Part shown: piece after piece, positions 43,221 to 53,142 of the stretch | How the letters are laid out: each line of letters begins with the position of its first letter | Position numbering within the stretch: position 1 is the first letter of the stretch | Assembly (NCBI RefSeq): GCF_048268305.1 | Contig: NZ_JBLWVT010000007.1 | Coordinates: forward strand, 1 to 64,000 | From: Pseudodonghicola sp048268305 | Lineage (GTDB): Bacteria; Pseudomonadota; Alphaproteobacteria; Rhodobacterales; Rhodobacteraceae | DNA length: 64,000 nucleotides | Reading direction: 5' to 3' | The notes under the pieces: model-generated | What the model saw: only the letters and a program-made list of their open reading frames with translations | What the model was told of the DNA's origin: nothing | The model's database searches: none | Translations under genes and position numbers: made by a program

Positions 43221-46200
43221 TCGCGTTCATAGAACAGACCGACCCCGGTATTGCCCAGGTTGTCCATGCTGCCCTTCACCGTCACCGATTTGGTCAGATC
43301 GAAGTTCAGGTTCACCTCGGTCTCGCCTTTGGTGTTGACGGTGAAATCGGTATAGATCCTGTCCGAGATATAGGCGCCCGCCCCGACCTGGCCGGCCCCG
43401 CTGGAATCCGTCCCGATGTCGAGCGTGCTGACGCCGGTGGCACTGCGCATCTTGTCGGTGACCCCGCCGGAGCGGCCGAGCGTTGCCAGAGAGGCGGCCA
43501 TCTTGGCGATCATGAAGGGCGAGAGATCAGAGATGCGGCTGCCGAAGACCAGCATGGCCAGCGCCTCTTCCGCCGGCCGGTCGGGATCGGCCGAGACGGT
43601 GATCTTCGGCCCGTCGATGGGGCCGGCGATCTGGATGGTGGCCTTGCCGTCCTCGGTGGTGGTCGAAGAGGCGAATTCGACATAGGGTTTCAGATCGCCC
43701 TGCAGCGACACAATCCCCTTGGTCAGCTTCAGCCGGCGGCCGAGCAGGTCGAGCGTGCCGCGGATCAGCGAGATTTGCCCGGTGGGGGCGAGTGCTGCGG
43801 TGGTGCCGCGGATTTGCATGGCGCCGCCCAGCTCGGCCTGCAGGCCGAAGCCGCGGGCGAAGACCTTGTTGGGCGCCAGCAGCGCGATATCGAGCCCGAT
43901 CGCGGGCCCGCTTTTGCCGCTGTCCTCGGTCTGCAGCAGCCCGGCACGATCAAGGGTGGCGCGCACCGCGGCGGATTCGCCGGTATGCACCATTCCCTCG
44001 GGGATCGGCGCGGCGGCGGCGCTGCCGGAAACGGCGTTGAGGTTGATATTGGTCTCGCCGAATTCGATCCGTCCCGACAGCTTCGGCCCGGCGGTCAGCG
44101 GCCCTGCCAGGACGAGCTGCCCGTTGGCCGAGGAGGTGACGCTCTTGTTGTCGGTCAGGATCAACTGCAGCAGGTCGATCACGAGGCGCCCCTCAAAGGG
44201 CGCCTGCAGCGCCACCGGCCCGTTGACGCGGATGGTGCCGCCGGAACCGAGGTTGGTGCTGATCGCCACATTGGCGCGCGAATTGGCCAGGGTCACCGTG
44301 CCGCCGATGTTCTCCAGCGTCTGGGCAGCGGAGGGAATCGCCATCCGCCCGCCCGAGGTGGTGACGGTCCCGCTCAGCGCCGCAAGCGAGGGGGCGCCGC
44401 GCAGCCTCATGTCGAAGTTGGCAGCACCGCTGATCGAATTGGGCCTGAGGAAGGGATTGGCGCCCTCAAGCCGCAGCCGGCCGGTGGCATCCATATTGGC
44501 GGTGCCCTGAGCCTCGTCATAGGTGCCACTGAGGCGGGTGGTGATGTCCGACGGGCCGGAGGCATCGGCGCCCACCGTCCAGATCCCGCTCTTGCGTTGG
44601 GCGGTGCCCTTGGCGGTCAGCCGGCCGGTGAGTTCCGGCATGAAGCGTTCCAGCCGGTCGAGTGCGGCGTCGAAGGTCAGATCGGCGTCACCCGCCGGAT
44701 CGAAACTGCCGCTGAGCTTGGCTTGCGAACTGTCCGGCCCGTTCAGCGCCACATCGCCCTGCCAGACGCCGCCCTTGCTCTGGGCGGTGCCCTTGGCGGT
44801 CAGCTGACCGGAGAGCTGCGGCACGAACCGTTCCAGCCGGTCGAGCAGGGCGTTGAAGGTCAGGTCGGCCTCTCCGGCCGGATCGAAGCTGCCGTTGAGA
44901 TCGGCAAAGGTCTTGTCCGGCCCCTTCAGGTTGATGTCGCCGGCCCAGGTGGTGCCGGTCTGCTTCAGATCGCCCTTCAGCGTCAGCGGTCCCGAGACCT
45001 GCGGCGTCACCCGCGCCAGATCGTCCAGCGCGGCGGTGAAGCGCAGCGCGCTGTCGGCGGTCTTGGCGGTGCCCGAGGCCGAGGCCGAGAGCGCCTCGCC
45101 CTTGAGGTCGAAATTGCGGATGGTCAGCCCGTCGAGCCCGCGCGCCGCTGACAGCTGCAGCGTGGTGGCGCCGCCGATCAGCGGATCGACCTGTTTGATG
45201 CCGGCGGCCAGATCCTGGGCCTGCATGTCGAGCGTGAAGTCGAAGGTGCCGTCGAGCGGCGCCCCCTTGCCGGAGAAATCCGCGGTGACCGAGCCGCCCA
45301 GATCCTGCCCCGCCAGCCCCGAGAAGCGCGACAGATCGGCGGCGCCGAGATGCAGTTTGGTATCGACTTCAAGTCCGCTCTCGGGGATTGCGATCTTGCC
45401 GTCGAGCGTGGCGGTATAATCTGCGCCGGTCAGTTTGAAGCCGTTGAATTCAAAGGCGCCGCCGGCATCGCGGGCGATTGCCCCCTTTAGCGTCACCTGG
45501 TCGCCGATCGCCCGCTGCTGCGCCGGGTCGGTCAGTTTCAGACCCGCGAGCGCGGCCTCGATATCGCCCTGGATGGCGAAGCCCTGGGTCTGATCCAGCG
45601 TGCCCTTGCCGACCAGCGCGGCGCGGTTCAGATACATCTCGGGCCGGTTCAGCCGCTCGGTCGACAGCACCAGGCTCCAGTCGTTGCCGGTGCTGGCGTC
45701 GAAACTCACGTCGAACTCCGCCGTGCCCAATGCGGTGCGGTCGCCGCTGATCGGCAAGACCACCTCATTGCCGGCGGGCGGGGTGATGCCGCCCTGGAAC
45801 TTCAGCCGCTCGATCTGACCGGAGGCAGCCAGCGCCATGTCGCCGGTCAGTTTCAGCGCGTCGGATTTGAGATCGAGCGTGGTGATGTCGAGCTGGCCGT
45901 CGGGGTTGCTTTCGCCGCGCAACGTCAGCGCGGTATCGGTGCCGAAGAAGGCGCGATAGTCCGAGGGCAGCATCGGGGTGACATCGCCGGCCAGATCGGC
46001 GGCGAAGCCGATCGGCACCGGGGCGGCGGGATCGCTGCCCGCCGGGGCCTCCAGCCCGCGCAGCCGCACCTGGCCGCCCAGCCGCTCGGCATCGTCGGTC
46101 ATCAGCGCGATATCGGCGGTGAAATCGCTGACCGGCCCATCGCCCTTGGCGGTGAACAGCAGCGCCGGCCGATCGGGCATGTTCAGCAGGGTGGAGATCA

Positions 46201-46861
46201 GCCCGCCCTGATCCTCGATCATCTTGAGGTCGAGCCCGATCTGCCGGCTCTCATTGGCGAAAGAGGCCTTCAGCCCGATCTGATCGCCGGGCCGGTCCAG
46301 CCGGGTCACCGCCAGATCGGTATCGAGCGCGCCGTCGGCCAGCGACAGCGATCCGTCGAGCTTCAGCGTCGCCGCCGTGCCCATCAGATCGGCCCCGAGG
46401 TCCAGCTTTTGCACCCCGATGTTATCCAATTCGACCGAGACCGGCAGACTGGGCAGCGAAAAGGGTGTCGCCTCCGGGCTGGGCAGGTCGACGGCGGTGG
46501 CGCTGGGGATGGGTTTGCGGGCGACGATGATCTCATCCGCGGTCAGCGCGTTGACGGAAAACCGTCCGCGCACCAGCGCCAGCCGGTTCCAGTCGAGCAC
46601 CGCGTTGCGGATCGTCAGCCAGACGCCCTGGTCGTCGGATACCCGGATTTCCCTGATCGTGGCGCGGGAGCTGAAAGCGCCCTCCAATCCGGTGACCGAG
46701 ACCTTGCGATTGTCGCCGGACAGCGAGCTTTCCAGGAAGTTCACCAGCATGCCGCCGGATTCGCTGGCGTCCTTGGCGGCGCTCTTGGCCGGGGCGAGGC
46801 CCGGGGTGGAAACCGTGAGGGTCACACAGGTGACCAGAACCAGATACCGTTTCACGCTCAA
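43214..46861 (-). CDS. tamB: translocation and assembly module protein TamB
   Basis: 1215 residues, within the range of the family. An N-terminal hydrophobic segment (VTCVTLTVSTPGLA) anchors it or acts as a signal. The long middle consists of repeated beta-strand units (LSGSFDPAGDADLTFDAALDRLERF occurs in near copies), and the C-terminal DUF490 region includes RGTLDLLGRRLKL and ends VGLFYERDY. It spans the periplasm and works with TamA in outer membrane protein insertion and lipid transport. It starts 20 bases after tamA. Confidence 0.93.
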   Translation of the reverse strand: MSVKRYLVLVTCVTLTVSTPGLAPAKSAAKDASESGGMLVNFLESSLSGDNRKVSVTGLEGAFSSRATIREIRVSDDQGVWLTIRNAVLDWNRLALVRGRFSVNALTADEIIVARKPIPSATAVDLPSPEATPFSLPSLPVSVELDNIGVQKLDLGADLMGTAATLKLDGSLSLADGALDTDLAVTRLDRPGDQIGLKASFANESRQIGLDLKMIEDQGGLISTLLNMPDRPALLFTAKGDGPVSDFTADIALMTDDAERLGGQVRLRGLEAPAGSDPAAPVPIGFAADLAGDVTPMLPSDYRAFFGTDTALTLRGESNPDGQLDITTLDLKSDALKLTGDMALAASGQIERLKFQGGITPPAGNEVVLPISGDRTALGTAEFDVSFDASTGNDWSLVLSTERLNRPEMYLNRAALVGKGTLDQTQGFAIQGDIEAALAGLKLTDPAQQRAIGDQVTLKGAIARDAGGAFEFNGFKLTGADYTATLDGKIAIPESGLEVDTKLHLGAADLSRFSGLAGQDLGGSVTADFSGKGAPLDGTFDFTLDMQAQDLAAGIKQVDPLIGGATTLQLSAARGLDGLTIRNFDLKGEALSASASGTAKTADSALRFTAALDDLARVTPQVSGPLTLKGDLKQTGTTWAGDINLKGPDKTFADLNGSFDPAGEADLTFNALLDRLERFVPQLSGQLTAKGTAQSKGGVWQGDVALNGPDSSQAKLSGSFDPAGDADLTFDAALDRLERFMPELTGRLTAKGTAQRKSGIWTVGADASGPSDITTRLSGTYDEAQGTANMDATGRLRLEGANPFLRPNSISGAANFDMRLRGAPSLAALSGTVTTSGGRMAIPSAAQTLENIGGTVTLANSRANVAISTNLGSGGTIRVNGPVALQAPFEGRLVIDLLQLILTDNKSVTSSANGQLVLAGPLTAGPKLSGRIEFGETNINLNAVSGSAAAAPIPEGMVHTGESAAVRATLDRAGLLQTEDSGKSGPAIGLDIALLAPNKVFARGFGLQAELGGAMQIRGTTAALAPTGQISLIRGTLDLLGRRLKLTKGIVSLQGDLKPYVEFASSTTTEDGKATIQIAGPIDGPKITVSADPDRPAEEALAMLVFGSRISDLSPFMIAKMAASLATLGRSGGVTDKMRSATGVSTLDIGTDSSGAGQVGAGAYISDRIYTDFTVNTKGETEVNLNFDLTKSVTVKGSMDNLGNTGVGLFYERDY

Positions 46862-46881
46862 TGTTCTTGTCCCGTTGCCCG

Positions 46882-48702
46882 TTAAAACGCCTGCCCGATG
46901 CCGATATAGAACTGCAGCCCGTCGCCGGTGCCGCCGTTGACCGGCAGCGCCAGATCCAGCCGGATCGGCCCGAAGCCGCCCAGATCATAGCGCACGCCGA
47001 GGCCGGCGCCGGCCTGGCTGGGTGAATTGCTGCCGATGAAGGAATCGGCATCGACCGCGCCATAGTCGAAGAAGCCCACCGCCGAGATCTTGTCGGTGAT
47101 CTGGCCGCGCAGCTCGACCGAGGCGCCAAGGAAGGACCGGCCGCCGGCGATGTCGCCCGAGGGTTGTTCGATCCCCAGTGAATCATAGGGCTGGCCGCGC
47201 ACGGTGCCGGCACCGCCGGAGAAGAACAGCAGGTTGGGCGACACCTCGTCCTGCGCCGGCCCGATCACCGAGCCCAGTTGCACCCGGCCGGCCAGGGTGA
47301 TCCGCTCGTCAGCGCCGAAGCTGCGATAGACCCGCCCGTCGGCCTTGAGCCGCAGGCCCGAGGCGCTGCCCGAGACCCCGGCAAAGCCCATGGTTTCGAG
47401 GTTGAGATATTCGCCGCGTCGCGCGTTCACCGGATTGTCGCGGCGGTCCCATTCCAGTTTCACCGGCAGCGCCAGATAGCGGAAGTCGCGCCCCGATCCG
47501 AAGGCGTCATCGGCGCGGGCATAATTCGCCGTCAGAGAGATTTCACCATAGAGCTTCGATGAATAGACACGCCGCATCCCGATGCCGAAGTCGACCATGT
47601 TCACCGAATAATGGGTGCGGTCCAACCGTTCGAGATCGAAGGTATAGAAGATGCTGTCGTCCGGCCCCAGCCGGTCGGGCCGGTCAAGCCGGATGCCGAG
47701 CCGACCATCGACATCCTCGGTCCCGCCGATATTGCGGACAGCCGCCTCGATTCGCAGCCGTTCGGCGCCACGGAACAGGTTGCGGTGCATCCAGGCCGCG
47801 CTCAGGTTCATGCCCTGACGCGAGGACAGCTCGGCGCCGAAGGACACCCGTCGCTTGGGCTGATCCTCCAGCGTGGCAGTGATGTCGAGCGTGCCGTCGG
47901 GATTGGGCTTGTCGGCCTCTTTCAGCGTGACGGTCTCGAAGGTGCCGGTGCGCCTGAGCCGGGTGCTGACCTTCTGCAGCGTCGCCGGGCTGTAGACCGC
48001 TCCCTGGGGCAGGCCGGCGATCCGTTGGACCGAGGTTTCCTTGACCGTGGAGGTGCCGGCGACGATCAGCTTGCCAAAGCGGAGCTGCTGGCCTGGGGCC
48101 AGGTTGATTTCCGCGTCGAGCCGATCGGCCAGATGGTTGGCGACGATGCGCTGGCCGTCGAGCTGGGTCTTGGCATAGCCGGCGTCACGCCAGCTTTGCA
48201 CCCCGGCGGCGGCGGCATCGCGGATCGCCCCGGTGGTGGCGACCTTTCCGGGGGCAAAGCCTTCGGGCAGCTTGGTCCCCGGGGCCAGCGGCACCACCTC
48301 GGCCTTGCCGAAGTGGAACAGATCGCCGGGATCGACGGCGATGTCGATCTTCTTGATCTCGCGCGGCAGTTTCAGAGGGTCGATATAGGCCGCCTCCTGA
48401 CCGTCGAGCAGGATGTGGATGACCGGGCTGAAATAGCCCTGATCGTACAGCACCTGCACCAGCGTGTTGTAATCGGCCTGGGCGGCGGCGACCAGTTCCT
48501 GCACCGAGGAGGTGCCGCGCTCCTTCGCCGCCATCACGGCCGAGGCGGTGCTGAGCGTGCTTTGCAGCTCCTTAGAGGCCTTCGGCGCGGTCAGCGCCGC
48601 ATCGAGCGCCAGCGCCATTTGCGAGGACAGGCCGAGCGTGGCGGCGATACAGAGCGCACCGAAACCGCGCAGAACGGCATCCTTGCGATGGTTTCCGGTC
48701 AT
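46882..48702 (-). CDS. tamA: outer membrane assembly factor TamA (Omp85 family)
   Basis: 606 residues. Signal peptide with likely cleavage after ALA (~33). POTRA domains span roughly residues 60-290 (GYAKTQLDGQRIV; GLPQGAVYSPATLQKVSTRLRRTGTFE). The C-terminal 16-strand barrel contains SFGAELSSRQGMNLSAAWMHRNL and VRGQPYDSLG (VRGY/F-type motif), and ends in Phe (GIGQAF) as outer membrane proteins do. It forms an operon with tamB. Confidence 0.95.
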   Translation of the reverse strand: MTGNHRKDAVLRGFGALCIAATLGLSSQMALALDAALTAPKASKELQSTLSTASAVMAAKERGTSSVQELVAAAQADYNTLVQVLYDQGYFSPVIHILLDGQEAAYIDPLKLPREIKKIDIAVDPGDLFHFGKAEVVPLAPGTKLPEGFAPGKVATTGAIRDAAAAGVQSWRDAGYAKTQLDGQRIVANHLADRLDAEINLAPGQQLRFGKLIVAGTSTVKETSVQRIAGLPQGAVYSPATLQKVSTRLRRTGTFETVTLKEADKPNPDGTLDITATLEDQPKRRVSFGAELSSRQGMNLSAAWMHRNLFRGAERLRIEAAVRNIGGTEDVDGRLGIRLDRPDRLGPDDSIFYTFDLERLDRTHYSVNMVDFGIGMRRVYSSKLYGEISLTANYARADDAFGSGRDFRYLALPVKLEWDRRDNPVNARRGEYLNLETMGFAGVSGSASGLRLKADGRVYRSFGADERITLAGRVQLGSVIGPAQDEVSPNLLFFSGGAGTVRGQPYDSLGIEQPSGDIAGGRSFLGASVELRGQITDKISAVGFFDYGAVDADSFIGSNSPSQAGAGLGVRYDLGGFGPIRLDLALPVNGGTGDGLQFYIGIGQAF

Positions 48703-48946
48703 GGCGACGCTCCCGCTTCAAGATGCGGCAGGGATTGGTGTCACAGTTGCCTGCGCTCGATGTTCTCCCTTGCCCCTGACCTTGCTTAACATGCGAAATC
48801 TGGGGGGGGGAACCGGTTTCTTTCCGGAAAGCCGTGGTCTTTTCGGGCGATTTTAAGGGGGTGGCGCATTTCGCGGGGAGCTGCGCAAGATTACGCCGGC
48901 CGGCTGGCGCCTTTGGCCGGTTCGCGGCCGCGGGCGCCGTCCGGGG

Positions 48947-49933
48947 TCAGTCGCGCGCCATCAGCTCGGCGACATCCAGCATTCGCGCCGAAAACCCCCA
49001 TTCGTTGTCGTACCAGCCGAAGACGCGGGCCTGACGCGGGCCGATCATCCGGGTTTCGGGCAGCGCGATGACCAGCGACTCCGGCCGCGCCCGCAAGTCG
49101 GAGGAGACCAGCGGCTGGTCGATCCAGCCCAGCACCGGGCTGGTCTCGGCCGCGGATTTCAGCGCGGCGTTGAGGCTGTCCTCCGTCATGTCGCGATCCA
49201 GTTGCACCACCAGATCAACGGCCGAAACGCTGGCGGTCGGAACCCGCACTGCGGCGCCGCTGATCCGGCCGGCGAGCGCCGGCAGCACCACGTCGATCAG
49301 CTTCATCGCGCTGGTCGTGGTGGGCACCATCGACAGGGCGCCGGCGCGGCTGCGGGCCAGATCCCCGCGCGGCGCGTCGACCATGGGCTGGCTGCTGGTA
49401 TAGCAGTGGATGGTGGTCATATGGCCGCGCTCGACCCCGGCGATCTGGTCGATCACCTTCAGGAGCGGCGCCAGGGCGTTGGTGGTGCAGGAGGCGTTCG
49501 AGACCATCTGGGCATCGCCCAGCGTGTCCTCGTTGGCGCCAAGGACGATGGTCTTCTCGGCCGCCGGCGAGGGGCCCGAGATCAGCACCTTGCGCGCGCC
49601 CGCCTCGATCCCGCGATGGGCGAGATCGGTGGTTCGCGCGATGCCGGTGCAGTCGAGCAGCACGTCGACGCCGGCAAGATCGACGGCGCGGATATCCGTC
49701 TCGCGCGAGATCGGAATGCGCCGTCCGCCCACCTCGAGACAGCCATCGGCATAGGTGACCGGGCCGGGGAAGGGGCCAAAGGTGCTGTCGTACTGGAACA
49801 GATACGCACAGGTTTCCGGCGGCGCGATATCGTTGATCTGCGCTACCTCGACCCCGGCATAGCGGGGCAATGTCAGGATCTGGCGCAGAATGCTGCGGCC
49901 GATCCGTCCGAATCCGTTGATCGCCACTTTCAT
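48947..49933 (-). CDS. gap: glyceraldehyde-3-phosphate dehydrogenase family protein
   Basis: 328 residues. MKVAINGFGRIGRSILR is the NAD(P)-binding start, SNASCTTNALAP holds the catalytic cysteine, and WYDNEWGFSARMLD closes the protein. VSAVDLVVQLDRDMT is the catalytic-domain core. It is a type I GAPDH. Some Rhodobacteraceae have several paralogues including erythrose-4-phosphate dehydrogenases, and no pgk or other glycolytic gene is beside it, so the isoenzyme role is left open. Confidence 0.92.
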   Translation of the reverse strand: MKVAINGFGRIGRSILRQILTLPRYAGVEVAQINDIAPPETCAYLFQYDSTFGPFPGPVTYADGCLEVGGRRIPISRETDIRAVDLAGVDVLLDCTGIARTTDLAHRGIEAGARKVLISGPSPAAEKTIVLGANEDTLGDAQMVSNASCTTNALAPLLKVIDQIAGVERGHMTTIHCYTSSQPMVDAPRGDLARSRAGALSMVPTTTSAMKLIDVVLPALAGRISGAAVRVPTASVSAVDLVVQLDRDMTEDSLNAALKSAAETSPVLGWIDQPLVSSDLRARPESLVIALPETRMIGPRQARVFGWYDNEWGFSARMLDVAELMARD

Positions 49934-50024
49934 GCTGCAGCTATGGCAGGAAGGCTGACCGACCTCAATCCCGGTTTGACACCGGCAAACCGGTGCCGTG
50001 GGGGAGGCGTCGGGCGTGGCCGGG

Positions 50025-50357
50025 TCACCGTGCCGCGGGACAGCGCAACTGGCTCAGCACATCGCCGGTGATGGTCTGATACATGGTCTTGTAGACGGGT
50101 TTGCAGCCGGTGGCGGCCTCGAAGGCCTGCATCGCCTGCACCGTGCGCAGCCGGGCCGGCTGGCCGAAGGGATCGAGGTTGTTCCAGTCGCGCGTCGCCC
50201 GCCAGTAGCCGGGCTTATGTGCCTCGGAGGTGATCGTCCAGGTGCGGCCCAAGACGGTGACCACAGTGGCCGGTCGCGCCCCGGCCGAGGCGGGCAGGGC
50301 AGTCAGCAACGGCGCGGTGGCAAGGGCCAGGGCGGCGGACAGCAGAAGGGTCTTCAT
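50025..50357 (-). CDS. small secreted protein of unknown function
   Basis: 110 residues. A signal peptide (MKTLLLSAALALATAPLLTALPASA) is followed by a mature part with TWTITSEAHKPGYWRATRDWNNLDPFGQPARL and two cysteines (GCKP and LRCPAA) that could form a disulfide in the periplasm. I recognise no family. It is divergent from the next secreted protein; their shared 140-base spacer may hold both promoters. Confidence 0.7.
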   Translation of the reverse strand: MKTLLLSAALALATAPLLTALPASAGARPATVVTVLGRTWTITSEAHKPGYWRATRDWNNLDPFGQPARLRTVQAMQAFEAATGCKPVYKTMYQTITGDVLSQLRCPAAR

Positions 50358-50496
50358 GTGGCGGTTTCCTGAAAATGGCTTAATCTGCTTTGACCTCAGC
50401 AGAAAAGCCGGCGGCTGTGAAGCCCCCGCGCGGGGCGTCGGGCGTTGACGGGAGGTCCGGCGGGCGTAGTCTGCGGCGAAAGCGGATGGGGTGGCT

Positions 50497-51468
50497 ATGG
50501 CGATTGGGCAGGCGATCTGGGCGGCGGCGATGTCGATGCTGGCGCTGGTCGGGGCGGCATCGGCGCAGGATTGGTCGATGTCGCAATTTGACGATGGGTC
50601 TTATTTCAGTGCCACTCTGGCGCCGATCGACGGGCCCGGGCCGGCGCTGGTTTGTGGCGAGCGGTCGCCCAGGGGGCTGTCGCCGGCCGCCACCGGCAAT
50701 CTCGAGCCTGACATCACCCCGGTGGGCGCCTTCCGGCTCTATCTCAGCGATCGCGCGATCGGCGCGCCGGCGCCGCAGCGCATGATCCGCGACGATGTGC
50801 TGATCGTCGCGGGGGGCAGCGGATACCGGCTGCGCGGGCTGCGCTGGAACGCGGCGTTTTCGACCTGGCAGATCGACTTGCCGGCGACCGATCCGTCCTT
50901 TGCGGCGATCGCCGCCGCCCAGGAGTTTGAGCTGCGCTATGATGGCGGTGTCCGCCGGCTGTCCTCGGCCGGGTTCGCCGCGGGTGTCGGGGGTCTCTCG
51001 ACCTATTGCCAGACCATGTTCGCCAGCATCGGCAAGCCCTGGCCTGCGACCCAGGCTCTCCCTCCCGCCCGCCAGACCATGCGACAACTGGCGGAGGCGG
51101 GGATACGCCAGAGCTGCGGCGGCGCGGCGCATTGGACGCCCGAGGCGATCCTGCCGGCGCAGATCGACGGCGACGGGGCCGAGGATATCGTCGTCGACTG
51201 GCATGGGGTGACCTGTACGACCGGCGTCCCGCGCCCGAACTGCGGCGCCGCCAATTGCCTGGTCGAGGTCTATATCAGTGCGCTCTATCCCCGCGTCGGC
51301 GCCCCGGAAAGCACCCTGGCGCTGGGGGTGCGGCTGCAGCCCCTCACCAACGGCAACGATGCCCTGGCTTTCGCCGGATCGCTGGGTTCCTGCACCCGGA
51401 CCGTCGGGCAGACCCGGTGCGAAACGCTCAGCTATTGGAACGGCGCTGCGCTGGTTCCCCTGCGCTGA
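50497..51468 (+). CDS. secreted protein of unknown function
   Basis: 323 residues from the ATG at 50497 (a GTG at 50491 is also possible; both have purine-rich sequence upstream). Signal peptide AIWAAAMSMLALVGAASA|QDW. The mature protein has six cysteines after residue 165, in pairs such as TCTTG, NCGAANC and SCTRTVGQTRC, suggesting disulfides, and PAQIDGDGAEDIVVDWHG, which resembles a DGDG-type calcium-binding loop. No family is recognised. A 188-base leader then separates it from the MATE gene. Confidence 0.7.
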   Translation: MAIGQAIWAAAMSMLALVGAASAQDWSMSQFDDGSYFSATLAPIDGPGPALVCGERSPRGLSPAATGNLEPDITPVGAFRLYLSDRAIGAPAPQRMIRDDVLIVAGGSGYRLRGLRWNAAFSTWQIDLPATDPSFAAIAAAQEFELRYDGGVRRLSSAGFAAGVGGLSTYCQTMFASIGKPWPATQALPPARQTMRQLAEAGIRQSCGGAAHWTPEAILPAQIDGDGAEDIVVDWHGVTCTTGVPRPNCGAANCLVEVYISALYPRVGAPESTLALGVRLQPLTNGNDALAFAGSLGSCTRTVGQTRCETLSYWNGAALVPLR

Positions 51469-51587
51469 CGCTTGACCGGAGCGCCGCCTGCGGCTATCGG
51501 CCACGCCATGGGCCGCAGACGCCCGCCACCCGCAGGCCCCTGGTCTTGGTGAAGCTCTGCCATCGTCGTGCTTTTCGATCCTTTCCC

Positions 51588-51650
51588 GCATATCGCGCGG
51601 AGGATAACGCGGGTTCCCCTCCTTTACAGGCGATATGCGCAGACAGGAGG
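51588..51650 (+). promoter_or_regulatory. structured leader with competing anti-Shine-Dalgarno pairing before the MATE gene
   Basis: GCATATCGC (51588-51596) and GCGATATGC (51630-51638) are exact complements. Inside, GGAGG (51599-51603) can pair with CCTCC (51618-51622). The same CCTCC is complementary to the GGAGG of the ribosome binding site at 51646-51650. Two exclusive folds, one hiding the binding site, are therefore possible. It matches no riboswitch consensus that I know. Confidence 0.45.
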
Positions 51651-51656
51651 CGGGGC

Positions 51657-53033
51657 ATGATGGACAGACCCCCTGAAAACAAATTCCTGACCGGGTCGCT
51701 GCTGGCGGCCTATGCGCGCACGGCCGTGCCGATCATCACCGTGATGGGGATGAGCGGGCTGCTGACAGTGGTCGACGCGCTGTTTCTCGGCCGCTTCGCC
51801 GGGCCGGAGGCGCTGGCGGCGGTGACCTTGCTGTTCCCGGTCTACATGATCTTCGTTGCACTGGCGACGCTGGTGGCCGGCGGCATGTCGAGCCTGCTGG
51901 CCCGCAGGCTCGGCGCCCGCGACATGGGCGGCGCGCGGGCGGTCTTCGCCGGGGCGCATGGTCTGGCGCTGGCCGTCGCCCTTGGGATGGTGGTGCTGGT
52001 GATGGCCCTCGGCGGGCCGCTCACCGGGGTCTTTGCCGGCGCCGGTGGCGATATCGCCGCTCAGGCGCTGGTCTATCTGCGCATCGTCGGCTTCGCCGCG
52101 CCGGTGATGTTCCTGCTGTCGGTCGAGACCGACGCGCTGAGGAACGAGGGGCGGGCGGGGCTGATGGCGGGGCTGAGCCTGCTGGTCTCGCTTCTCAACA
52201 TCGGGCTCGACGCTCTTTTCGTCGCCGGCCTGGGGCTCGGGGTGGCGGGATCGGCCTGGGGCACTGTGCTGGCCCAGGGGACAGCCTTGGGGCTGCTCGC
52301 GGTCTTCCGGCTGCGCGCGGCGACGCCCCTGCCGCTCAGGGCGCTGACCGAGGGTGGCCTTTGTCGCGGCTGGGGTGCGATCCTGGCGCTTGGCGCCCCG
52401 CAGAGCCTGAGCTTCCTGGGCATCTCGCTGGTCTCCGCCGCCATCGTCGCCACCGTGGGGCGGACCGGCGGGGTGGGCTATGCCGATACGCTGTCGGCCT
52501 ATGGCATCGTCACCCGGATGATGACCTTTGCGGTCCTGCCGCTGGTGGGGCTGGTGCAGGCGATGCAGACGATCACCGGAACGAACTTCGGTGCCGGCGA
52601 TCACCGCCGCACCGACGACAGCCTGCGTCTGGCGCTGGTTCTGGCGCTGGTCTACGGCCTTGTCGTCCAGACCGGGCTGAGCCTCGGCGCCCAGGGATTG
52701 GGCCGGCTCTTCGTCGCGGATGGGGCCGTGGTGCAGGAAGTCGGGCACATCCTGCCCGTGATGGTGACGCTCTTCCTGCTGACGGGACCCCTGATGATTC
52801 TCGGCGGTTATTTCCAGGCGGTGGGGGATGTGCCCCGGGCGGCGGTGCTGGGGCTGGCGAAACCCTATCTCTTCTCGCTGCCGCTGATCTTCGTCTTCTC
52901 CGGCCTCTGGGGCGTTCGCGGCATCTGGTGGGCCTCGCCCGCGGCGGAGGCCGGGCTTTTGATGCTGACCCTTGTGGTCCTGGCCCGCGCCGCCCGTCGC
53001 CGTCCGGCGCGCTGGGGGGTATTTCTGGCCTGA
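51657..53033 (+). CDS. MATE family multidrug/metabolite exporter
   Basis: 458 residues; two adjacent ATGs (51657 and 51660) follow AGGAGG by six and nine bases. Twelve membrane helices in two homologous halves are visible, with GLLTVVDALFLGRFAGPEALAAVTL and the second-half GTNFGAGDHRRTDDSLRLAL. It most resembles the NorM/MepA-like MATE proteins, which exchange H+ or Na+ for cationic compounds. The substrate is unknown. The unusual leader suggests control of translation. Confidence 0.9.
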   Translation: MMDRPPENKFLTGSLLAAYARTAVPIITVMGMSGLLTVVDALFLGRFAGPEALAAVTLLFPVYMIFVALATLVAGGMSSLLARRLGARDMGGARAVFAGAHGLALAVALGMVVLVMALGGPLTGVFAGAGGDIAAQALVYLRIVGFAAPVMFLLSVETDALRNEGRAGLMAGLSLLVSLLNIGLDALFVAGLGLGVAGSAWGTVLAQGTALGLLAVFRLRAATPLPLRALTEGGLCRGWGAILALGAPQSLSFLGISLVSAAIVATVGRTGGVGYADTLSAYGIVTRMMTFAVLPLVGLVQAMQTITGTNFGAGDHRRTDDSLRLALVLALVYGLVVQTGLSLGAQGLGRLFVADGAVVQEVGHILPVMVTLFLLTGPLMILGGYFQAVGDVPRAAVLGLAKPYLFSLPLIFVFSGLWGVRGIWWASPAAEAGLLMLTLVVLARAARRRPARWGVFLA

Positions 53034-53142
53034 TGGCCTCGGTTCCGGGCCGGCCCTCCCATGGGCTGGCCCGGGACGGTCGAAATCCGACGCTTTTGGC
53101 CTCTTGTGCGGCATTTCTTTCGCCGCTAATGTCGCGGCCGAG

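Noticed and set aside
51469..51656. known riboswitch class upstream of the MATE gene
   Set aside because: I compared it by eye with TPP, purine, guanidine, preQ1, THF and Mn2+ cores and found no match; it is kept only as an unassigned structured leader.
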